Assembly: GCF_900323885.1 (NCBI RefSeq)
Contig: NZ_OOHJ01000015.1
Span: 930,001 to 994,000, forward strand
Direction of reading: 5' to 3'
DNA: 64,000 nt
From: [Actinomadura] parvosata subsp. kistnae
GTDB taxonomy: Bacteria; Actinomycetota; Actinomycetes; Streptosporangiales; Streptosporangiaceae
The notes under the pieces are model-generated. The model worked only from the letters and a program-made list of their open reading frames with translations, searched no databases and had not been told where the DNA came from. Each line of letters begins with the position of its first letter. Positions within the stretch are counted from its first letter, which is position 1. Shown here piece after piece: positions 46,401 through 53,298 of the stretch. The position numbers and the translations under genes were made by a program.

Positions 46401-47000
46401 TCAGAGCCAGCCCATCCGCTGCGCCGTGCGGATGGCCTCCAGCCGGTTTTGAGCGTTGAGCTTGGTCATGGCGCTGGACAGGTAGTTGCGTACGGTGCCC
46501 TCGGTCAGGTGCAGCTCACCGGCGATCCTGGAGATCGTGGCACCCTCCGCCGCCAGGCGCAGCGCGTCACGCTCGCGCTCGGTCAGTGGGCTGTCGCCGG
46601 CCGCCATCGCCGCCGCCGCCAGCTCCGCGTCGAGGTAACGCCCGCCGGCCTGGACCTTGCGGATGGCCATCGCCAGCTCCTCAGCCGAGGCGTCCTTGCC
46701 GAGGAAGCCGCTGACGCCCGCCGCCATCGCCCTGCGCAGGTAGCCGGGGCGGCCGAGGCTGGTCAGGATGACGATCTTGCACTGGGAGCTGATCTGCTCG
46801 GCCGCGCTCAGCCCGTCGATGCCGGGCATCTCGATGTCGAGCACGGCCACGTCCGGCCGGTGCTCGGCCACCGCGGCCACCACCTCGTCGCCCCTGCCCA
46901 CCTGGGCGACGACCTCGATGCCGTCCTCCAGGTCGAGCAGCGCCGCGATGGCGCCGCGGATCAGGTGCTCGTCGTCGGCCAGCAGCACGCGGGTCGTCAT
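46401..47000 (-). CDS. NarL/LuxR-type response regulator
   Basis: 199 aa. Receiver domain with acidic pocket (ADDE), phospho-acceptor D55 (VAVLDIEMPG), switch T in ILTSLG and K in GFLGKDAS; C-terminal LuxR helix-turn-helix (LTERERDALRLAAEGATISR, then LTEGTVRNYLSSAM). All signalling residues are present. Coupled by ATGA to the kinase-like gene upstream, and last gene of a three-gene operon with two sensor proteins. Targets unknown; DesR-like regulators respond to membrane state, but that is only an analogy. Confidence 0.93.
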   Translation of the reverse strand: MTTRVLLADDEHLIRGAIAALLDLEDGIEVVAQVGRGDEVVAAVAEHRPDVAVLDIEMPGIDGLSAAEQISSQCKIVILTSLGRPGYLRRAMAAGVSGFLGKDASAEELAMAIRKVQAGGRYLDAELAAAAMAAGDSPLTERERDALRLAAEGATISRIAGELHLTEGTVRNYLSSAMTKLNAQNRLEAIRTAQRMGWL

Positions 47001-48106
47001 GCGGGCACCGCCGCCCGCAGCAGGTACCGGCCGCCGGGCACGGGCTCGGCCTGAAGGGTGCCGCCCGCGGCGCGGACCCGCTGGGCGAGCCCCGCCAGAC
47101 CGATCGGCGCGTGCTCGCCGACCGGCCCGCTGACCCCGTCGTTGGACATCTCCAGCACCCCGTTCTCGATCGTGATCGTGCAGCGTTCGGCCTTGCTGTG
47201 CTTGAGCACGTTGGTCGCGCCCTCGCGGACGACGGTGGCCAGCAGCGTCCTGGTCTCCGGCGGCAGCGAGCCCGTGTCGGCCCGCACCGTGCACCGCACG
47301 TCGGCCGCCTCCAGCACCGCCCGGACGCTGGCCAGCACCTCGTCGAGGTCGGTCGCGCGATAGTTCTGGACCACGGTGCGCACCTCGCGCAGCGAGCGCC
47401 TGGCCAGGTCGCGCACCTCGAACATCTCGGCCGCCGCCGCCTGCGCGTCGCGGCCCAGCGTGTGCTCGGCGTGCTCGGTCCGCGCCGCGACGTCGGCCAG
47501 GCTCTGCCCCAGCAGGTCGTTGAGGTCGCGGGCGAAGCGCAGCCGCTCCTCCGACACCGCCAGCCTGGCCAGCGCCTCCTCCCCGTCGTACGCCTCCTTG
47601 GCCAGCCGCCACAGCACCAGGTTCGCCCAGACCCCGCCGACGCTGATCGCCGTGAGCACGAACAGCACCGGGATCAGCGCGAAGACCACGTAGCCGGCCA
47701 GCCAGCCGGTCCACAGGCTCGCCGCCACGATCGAGGCGACGGACACGAGGGCGGCGGTGCGCTTGCGGACGAAGGCGGCCAGCAGCCCGAGCCACGTCGG
47801 CAGCAGCCACACCAGCGCGAACGCCGACCCCAGGAGCGTGATCGCGCCCGTGATCACCAGGATGGCGGTGGGCCGCCCGCCCCCTCGCACCGCGATGCCG
47901 AACGGCCGCAGGGCCAGCACGATGAAGACCGCGACGAGCACGGCCCCGGTCGCGACGAACGGCCACGGCACGCCCGCCTGCCAGCGCGCGTACAGGTCGA
48001 TGAAGCCGAAAAGGGCGAACAGCACGATGATGTCGGTGCAGTAGATGATCAGCCAGCCGACCTTGGTCAGCTTCGACGCGTTACGCACCCGGTCGAACAC
48101 CTTCAC
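46997..48106 (-). CDS. DesK/NarX-type sensor kinase homologue lacking the phospho-acceptor histidine
   Basis: 369 aa. Five or so membrane segments (residues 15-165), then the dimerisation/phospho-acceptor segment RFARDLNDLLGQSL and an ATP-binding domain (REGATNVLKHS N-box, GLAGLAQRVRAAGG G-box). The H-box should read RDLHD; here codon 196 is AAC (Asn; GTT on the plus strand at 47519-47521). Its neighbour at 48103 keeps the histidine. Auto-phosphorylation of this chain is therefore not expected; it could act as a heterodimer partner, phosphatase or decoy. GTG start overlaps the upstream kinase stop (GTGA). Confidence 0.88.
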   Translation of the reverse strand: MKVFDRVRNASKLTKVGWLIIYCTDIIVLFALFGFIDLYARWQAGVPWPFVATGAVLVAVFIVLALRPFGIAVRGGGRPTAILVITGAITLLGSAFALVWLLPTWLGLLAAFVRKRTAALVSVASIVAASLWTGWLAGYVVFALIPVLFVLTAISVGGVWANLVLWRLAKEAYDGEEALARLAVSEERLRFARDLNDLLGQSLADVAARTEHAEHTLGRDAQAAAAEMFEVRDLARRSLREVRTVVQNYRATDLDEVLASVRAVLEAADVRCTVRADTGSLPPETRTLLATVVREGATNVLKHSKAERCTITIENGVLEMSNDGVSGPVGEHAPIGLAGLAQRVRAAGGTLQAEPVPGGRYLLRAAVPA

Positions 48107-49218
48107 GCCGGCACCACCGCCCGCAGCAGGAACTCCCCGCCCGCCGTGGCCCCGGCGGAGAACGAGCCGCCCGCCGTCACCAGCCGCTCCGACAGGCCCC
48201 GCAGGCCGCTGCCGGGCGTCTCCTGCCGCCCCGTCACGCCGTCGTTGACCATCTCCAGCACGCCCCCGTCGATCCTGATCGCGCACCTCGTGGCCGTGCT
48301 GTGCTTGAGGATGTTCGTGCCGCCCTCGCGCACCGCCCACGCCAGCAGCGTCCTGGCCGCGTGGGACAGCTCGTCGGTCCTGGCCTCGATCGAGCAGCTC
48401 ACCCCCGTCGCCGCCAGCGCGGCCCGCACCCGCTCCAGCTCCTCGTCCAGGTCGAGCAGCTGGTAGCCGTGCACCGCCTGCTGCACCTCGAACAGCGACT
48501 CGCCGGCCAGCTCGCGCACCGCGGCCATCTCGGCGGCGGCCCGCCCCGCGTCCTTCGTCGCCAGCTTGGCGGCCAGCTCGCTCTTCAGCGAGATGACCGA
48601 CAGGCTGCGGCCCAGCAGGTCGTGCAGGTCACGGGCGAACCGCACGCGCTCTTCCGCCACGGCCAGCCGCGCCCTGGCCTCGCGGCTCTTGTGCGCGTCC
48701 CTGATCACCCACCAGAGCCAGCGCCACACCAGCATGGTCGCGATCAGCGCCAGCGACGTGAACGTCTCGGCCAGCAGGAAGCCCGGCAACGACGTGCCCG
48801 TCGTCGGCACGACGTACGCGGTGGTCAGCCCGACCACGAGCACGCCCAGCAGGGCCGTGCCCCACAACGGCAGATAGAGGGCGGCCAGCGACAGCCAGAC
48901 CGCCGCGACGTCGATGTAATGGAAGCGCGGCTCGCCGCTCTCCGGCACGAGCACGACCAGCGCCACCGCGAGCACCCCCATGACCAGCAGCTTCGGGGTG
49001 GGCTTCGCACGGTGCTCGTACGCGTCGCGCATCACGAACGGGGCCAGCGCGAAGCAGGCCGTCAGCAGCGCCATGACGGCCACCGTGCGGGCGACCGGGA
49101 TCGCGCGCTCCACCGCGTCGGTGACGAAGAAGATGCCGAACATGACGAACATGAGCCCGATGGAGGCGTCCATCCAGTGCACGAGGATCCTGCGCGCGGT
49201 TTCCGGCCGCGTCGCCAT
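48103..49218 (-). CDS. DesK/NarX-type sensor histidine kinase
   Basis: 371 aa. Six hydrophobic segments (about residues 17-170), H-box RFARDLHDLLGRSLSVI with H199, N-box REGGTNILKHS and G-box GSGLRGLSERLVTAGG. Clear paralogue of the protein encoded immediately downstream, and the only complete kinase in the operon, so it probably phosphorylates the response regulator at 46401 and perhaps its histidine-less partner. First gene of the operon; the signal is unknown but the membrane-embedded sensor suggests an envelope cue. Confidence 0.92.
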   Translation of the reverse strand: MATRPETARRILVHWMDASIGLMFVMFGIFFVTDAVERAIPVARTVAVMALLTACFALAPFVMRDAYEHRAKPTPKLLVMGVLAVALVVLVPESGEPRFHYIDVAAVWLSLAALYLPLWGTALLGVLVVGLTTAYVVPTTGTSLPGFLLAETFTSLALIATMLVWRWLWWVIRDAHKSREARARLAVAEERVRFARDLHDLLGRSLSVISLKSELAAKLATKDAGRAAAEMAAVRELAGESLFEVQQAVHGYQLLDLDEELERVRAALAATGVSCSIEARTDELSHAARTLLAWAVREGGTNILKHSTATRCAIRIDGGVLEMVNDGVTGRQETPGSGLRGLSERLVTAGGSFSAGATAGGEFLLRAVVPA

Positions 49219-49269
49219 ACGTCCTCCCCCTGCTGACGGAAACCTTCCCCGGTCAGCGGAATCCTATAT

Positions 49270-50460
49270 TCAGGGAGAGCCGCGCCAAAGAATGCGCGAT
49301 ACGTGCGGATCTGGGATGACTCCGCGCAGTGACAGCCAGGCCAGGCCGTGGCGGGCGGCGTACCCGGCCAGGGTGCGGGCGTCGTGCGCGCTCAGGTCGC
49401 CCGCGCCCGCCAGCACCGGCGTCAGCGCGAGACGCCGCCACGCCGCGCCGGGCTCCGCCAGGCGCTGGGCGCGCGCCACCTGCCCGGCCGCGGCCCGCAT
49501 CGACGCCGCCACCAGGCCCAGGCGGGCGCCTCGCGTGCCGCGCGGTTCGAGCGGCGCCAGCAGGTTGACGGTGCCCACCTCGGCGCCCGCCTCCTGGGTG
49601 GCCCGCAACATGGCGACGTCGCCGGGCGCCAGCCCGTCGCGCCGCAGCCGCAGCGTGAAGCTCACCTTCAGCCGCCGTACGCGCTGCAGCGCGTGGATGG
49701 CCCGCGCGCGGCGCAGCACCGCCGCCCGGTCGGCGCTGTCGCGCACCTCGAAGTCGACGGCGGCGGCGTCGAACGCGCCCACCACCCGGCGGTAGGCGGC
49801 GGCCAGGCCGCCGGGCTTCGTGCAGGTCGCGGCCAGCTCCTGCCCGCCCGGCCCGCCGAACACGGGCGCGACCTCGCCGCCCAGCGCCCGAAGCTCGCCG
49901 ATCCGGCCCGCCACCGGGTTCCTGGCCGGGTCGAGCAGCCCGCCACGGCCACGGTCACCCGGCTCGGCGGGCCCTTCCGGCACGCGAGCGCCGGTGCGGT
50001 CGTCTCCGGGCTCGGAGTGAGTCGTTCGGTCGTCTTCCGGGTCGCCCAGGTGACCGTCTTCCGGGTCGGGCGGGTGGTCGGCTTCCGGGTCGGGTGTGTG
50101 GTCGGCGGTGAGGGTCCAGTCCGCGTGCTGGGGGCCGCTCCACCTGGGCGAGCAGCCGTCGCCGCCCGCGACCAGGTGGCCGAGCGCGTACCGGCGCACC
50201 CCCGTGCGGCGGGCCTGCGCGGGCAGGTCGAACGCGGGCTCGCGAGCGGTGTCCACGAACCGCACGAACCCGGCGGCCCGCTCCGGTAAGGGCGTCGGCA
50301 CGGGCGTGGCGGACGGGCGCGCGGCCGGCGGGCGCGGCGGCGGCGCGGCGTCCGCCGGCAGCAGGCGCACCGCCGCGGCGGTGCCGGCGGCGAGCGCGAG
50401 CGCCCCGAGAACGGCTAGCGGGCGCGGGAGCAGACCCGGCTCCCTGTTGTGCCGAGGCAT
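49270..50460 (-). CDS. Degenerate GH18-like secreted protein with acidic repeat insert
   Basis: 396 aa. N-terminal hydrophobic anchor (LAVLGALALAAGTAAAV), a proline-rich tether, then a fold resembling actinobacterial GH18 chitinase-like proteins (YALGHLVAGGDGCSPRW, RALGGEVAPVFGG). The GH18 active-site signature DxxDxDxE appears as AAVDFEVR (residues 233-240): the catalytic glutamate position holds R240, so chitinase activity is unlikely. Residues about 118-180 are an Asp/Pro/Glu/Gly-rich repeat (DPEADHP, DPEDGHLGD) encoded by short tandem DNA repeats, inserted within the fold. It may be a binding protein or decaying gene. Family call moderate. Confidence 0.6.
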   Translation of the reverse strand: MPRHNREPGLLPRPLAVLGALALAAGTAAAVRLLPADAAPPPRPPAARPSATPVPTPLPERAAGFVRFVDTAREPAFDLPAQARRTGVRRYALGHLVAGGDGCSPRWSGPQHADWTLTADHTPDPEADHPPDPEDGHLGDPEDDRTTHSEPGDDRTGARVPEGPAEPGDRGRGGLLDPARNPVAGRIGELRALGGEVAPVFGGPGGQELAATCTKPGGLAAAYRRVVGAFDAAAVDFEVRDSADRAAVLRRARAIHALQRVRRLKVSFTLRLRRDGLAPGDVAMLRATQEAGAEVGTVNLLAPLEPRGTRGARLGLVAASMRAAAGQVARAQRLAEPGAAWRRLALTPVLAGAGDLSAHDARTLAGYAARHGLAWLSLRGVIPDPHVSRILWRGSP

Positions 50461-50567
50461 GGGCCACCCCGAGTGTCCGGTCGGCTACGTACGGCTCTGG
50501 CGGACGAACGTTAGCAAGCCCGCCCGGCGCGGCGCGGGCCTTTTCCGGTACGCGTCCGTTGTGTGCG

Positions 50568-50573
50568 GATAAT
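50568..50573 (+). promoter_or_regulatory. Candidate -10 box (GATAAT) for a leaderless start
   Basis: GATAAT ends 7 bases before ATG 50581. No Shine-Dalgarno sequence lies between. Confidence 0.5.
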
Positions 50574-50580
50574 GTGGACC

Positions 50581-51495
50581 ATGAAGCTGAGGATCTTCAC
50601 CGAGCCCCAGCAGGGCGCGACCTACGACGACCTGCTCGCCGTCGCCCAGGCCACCGAACGGCTGGGTTTCGACGCTTTCTTCCGGTCCGACCACTACCGG
50701 CGCATCGGCCCCGGTGACCAGGGCCCAGGCTCGACCGACGCGTGGATCACGCTTGCCGGGCTGGCCAGGGAGACCTCGCGGATCAGGCTGGGCACGCTGG
50801 TCTCGCCGGCCACGTTCCGGCTGCCGGGGCCGCTGGCGATCAGCGTGGCTCAGGTCGACCAGATGAGCGGCGGACGGGTGGAGCTGGGCTTCGGCACCGG
50901 CTGGTTCGACGCCGAGCACTCGGCGTACGGCATCCCGTTCCCGCCGGTGAACGAGCGCTTCGGCCGGTTCGAGGAGCAGCTGGAGATCCTGACCGGGTTG
51001 TGGACGGCGAAGGACACCTACTCCTTCGAGGGCAGCTACTACCGGCTGGCCGACTCCCCCGCGTTGCCCAAGCCCGCCCAGCAGCCGCGGCCGCCGGTGA
51101 TCATCGGTGGCGTCGGGGCCAAGCGCACGCCTCGCCTGGCGGCCACGTACGCCGACGAGTACAACGTGCCGTTCCACCAGCCGGCCGACACCGGTGCGGC
51201 GTTCGACCGGGTGCGGGCGGCGTGCGAGGCGACCGGCCGTACCGTGCGGCTGTCGGCGGCCCAGACCACCGTGGTGGGCAAGGACCGCGCGGAGGTCGAG
51301 CGGCGCGCCACCGCCATCGGCGAGGACCCCGACCGGCTGCGCGAGACGGGGCTGGCGGGCACGCCGGCCGAGGTGCTGGAGAAGATCGGGACGTTCGCCG
51401 AGCTGGGCGCCGAGCGGCTCTACCTGCAGATCCTCGACCTCGGCGACCTGGAGCACCTGGAGCTGATCGCGGCCGAGGTCCTGCCGCACGTCTGA
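50581..51495 (+). CDS. LLM-class F420-dependent oxidoreductase
   Basis: 304-aa luciferase-like TIM-barrel flavin/F420 enzyme. Opens MKLRIFTEPQQGATYDDLL, then GFDAFFRSDHYRR, RLGTLVSPATFRLPGPLA, GRVELGFGTGWFDAEHSAYG and PVIIGGVGAKRTPRLAA, the run of motifs in F420-dependent LLM oxidoreductases of actinobacteria. It probably transfers hydride between F420H2 and an unknown small molecule. ATG 50581 is favoured because the family N-terminus begins there and a -10-like GATAAT lies 7 bases upstream; a GTG at 50563 is in frame but would overlap that box. Confidence 0.9.
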   Translation: MKLRIFTEPQQGATYDDLLAVAQATERLGFDAFFRSDHYRRIGPGDQGPGSTDAWITLAGLARETSRIRLGTLVSPATFRLPGPLAISVAQVDQMSGGRVELGFGTGWFDAEHSAYGIPFPPVNERFGRFEEQLEILTGLWTAKDTYSFEGSYYRLADSPALPKPAQQPRPPVIIGGVGAKRTPRLAATYADEYNVPFHQPADTGAAFDRVRAACEATGRTVRLSAAQTTVVGKDRAEVERRATAIGEDPDRLRETGLAGTPAEVLEKIGTFAELGAERLYLQILDLGDLEHLELIAAEVLPHV

Positions 51496-51522
51496 CGACC
51501 GCGGCGGGCCGTCGCGCCCGGG

Positions 51523-51594
51523 TGATCGGCGGGCGTGATCGGCCCGGTGTCCGTCCCGGGTGATCGGCGCCGGTGATCGGCGCAGGTGATCGGC
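51523..51594. repeat. Short repeat tract built on TGATCGGC
   Basis: TGATCGGC occurs at 51523, 51536, 51561, 51574 and 51587 (13-bp steps with one double step) in the gap between the LLM gene and hen1. Confidence 0.9.
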
Positions 51595-51660
51595 GCGGTT
51601 GGCGCGGGTCGGCGCGTAATCGGTTGGCGGCGCTTTGGCGGGTTACGGCAGACTTGGGGC

Positions 51661-53298
51661 GTGCTGCTGACGATCACGACCACCGCCAGGCCCGCCACCG
51701 ACCTCGGCTTCCTCCTGCACAAGCATCCCGAGCGCGTGCAGGAGTTCAGCCAGTCGTTCGGCACGGCCACGGTGTTCTATCCGGAGGCGGGCGAGGAGCG
51801 CTGCACGGCGGCGCTCATGCTCGAGGTCGATCCGATCGCGCTGGTCAGGTCGCGCGGCAAGGGCTCTCCCGACTTCAGCCTGTCGCAGTACGTCAACGAC
51901 CGCCCGTACGCGGCGTCGTCGCTGCTGGCCGTGGCGCTGGCCGACGTGTTCCGCACCGCGCGGGCGGGGCGGTGCAAGGCGCGGCCCGAGCTGCCCGGCA
52001 CGCCGCTGCCGCTGGAGCTGCGGCTGCCCGCGCTGCCCTGCCGGGGCGGGCCCGAGCTGGCGCGGCGGCTGTTCGAGCCGCTCGGCTGGGAGGTGGACGC
52101 GCGGCCGGTGCCGCTGGACGAGGGCTTCCCCGAGTGGGGCGAGTCCCGCTATGTCGGGCTGACCCTGCGCGGCGACGTCCGTCTCTCCGACGCGCTCAAC
52201 CACCTGTACGTGCTGCTGCCGGTCCTCGACGACGGCAAGCACTACTGGGTCGCGCCCGACGAGGTGGACAAGCTCATCAGGGCCGGCGAGGGCTGGCTGG
52301 GCGGCCACCCGGAGCGGGGCCTGATCACCCGGCGCTACCTGGGGCGGCGCTGGGCGCTGGCCCGTACGGCGCTGGCGCGGCTGGCCGAGCTGGGCGATGA
52401 GACCGAGGAGGAGCTGGAGCCGGCGGTGGAGGAGGACGCGCCCGCCGACGTGACGGCCGCCGACGAGGCCGCCGCCGCGGAGGCCGAGGCCGCCGCCGAG
52501 ACAGCCACCGATGCCGCTGCCGAAGCCACCGCGGAAGCCACCGCGGAAGCCACCGCGGAAGCCGCCGAGGCCGCCGCTCAGGAGCAGGCGACCGGCTCCA
52601 GGTCCGAGCCGGAATCCGACCCCGAGCCCGAATCCGACCCCGAGCCCGAATCCGACCCGGAGTCGGAGCGGTCCCAGGTCAAGGCCAAGTCCAAGTCGCT
52701 GAGCGCCCTCCGCCGCGAGGCCATTCTCGCCAAGCTGGAGGAGCTGGGCGCGGTCAGCGTGATCGACCTCGGCTGCGGCCAGGGCGAGCTGGTCGGCGCG
52801 CTGCTGTCCAGGCCCAGGTTCGCGAAGGTCGGCGGCATGGACGTCTCGCCGATGGCGCTCACGATCGCCGCCCGCAAGCTGCGCCTGGAGCGCATGCCCG
52901 ACGCCAAGCGCGCCCGGCTCACGCTGTTCCAGGGCGCGCTCACGTACACCGACAAGCGTCTGTCCGGCTACGACGCCGCGGTGCTCATGGAGGTGATCGA
53001 GCACGTGGACCCGCCGCGCCTGGACGCGCTGGAGCGGGTCGTGTTCGGCCGCGCCAAGCCGCGGCACGTGCTGGTCACCACCCCCAACATCGAGTACAAC
53101 GTCCGCTACGAGTTCCTGACCGGGCTGCGGCACCCCGACCACCGCTTCGAGTGGACCAGGGCCGAGTTCGCCGGCTGGGCCACGCGGGTGGCCGCCCGGT
53201 ACGGCTACCAGGTCGCCTTCGCCCCGGTCGGCGACGACGACCCCGAGGTCGGCCCGCCGACCCAGATGGGAGTGTTCACCCGTGATCAGCGTTCCTGA
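51661..53298 (+). CDS. hen1: Bacterial Hen1 RNA 3'-terminal 2'-O-methyltransferase
   Basis: 545 aa. With Pnkp it forms an RNA-repair complex that seals broken RNA; Hen1 methylates the 2'-OH at the break so that the same site cannot be cut again. GTG 51661 gives the family start LLTITTTARPATDLGFLLHK. The N-terminal Pnkp-binding domain (1-245) is followed by a long Ala/Glu-rich linker (about 249-343) of 12- and 18-bp DNA repeats, then the SAM domain: VIDLGCGQGE (near 367) and the metal-binding EVIEHVDP segment (near 444-451), with a later conserved histidine. The final 17 bases overlap pnkp. The linker is longer than expected for the family. Confidence 0.95.
   Translation: MLLTITTTARPATDLGFLLHKHPERVQEFSQSFGTATVFYPEAGEERCTAALMLEVDPIALVRSRGKGSPDFSLSQYVNDRPYAASSLLAVALADVFRTARAGRCKARPELPGTPLPLELRLPALPCRGGPELARRLFEPLGWEVDARPVPLDEGFPEWGESRYVGLTLRGDVRLSDALNHLYVLLPVLDDGKHYWVAPDEVDKLIRAGEGWLGGHPERGLITRRYLGRRWALARTALARLAELGDETEEELEPAVEEDAPADVTAADEAAAAEAEAAAETATDAAAEATAEATAEATAEAAEAAAQEQATGSRSEPESDPEPESDPEPESDPESERSQVKAKSKSLSALRREAILAKLEELGAVSVIDLGCGQGELVGALLSRPRFAKVGGMDVSPMALTIAARKLRLERMPDAKRARLTLFQGALTYTDKRLSGYDAAVLMEVIEHVDPPRLDALERVVFGRAKPRHVLVTTPNIEYNVRYEFLTGLRHPDHRFEWTRAEFAGWATRVAARYGYQVAFAPVGDDDPEVGPPTQMGVFTRDQRS
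52522..52665. repeat. 12-bp and 18-bp in-frame repeats in the hen1 linker
   Basis: GAAGCCACCGCG three times from 52522 to 52557, then GAATCCGACCCCGAGCCC at 52612 and 52630 with a diverged third copy at 52648. They encode E-A-T-A and E-S-D-P-E-P steps. Confidence 0.9.
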
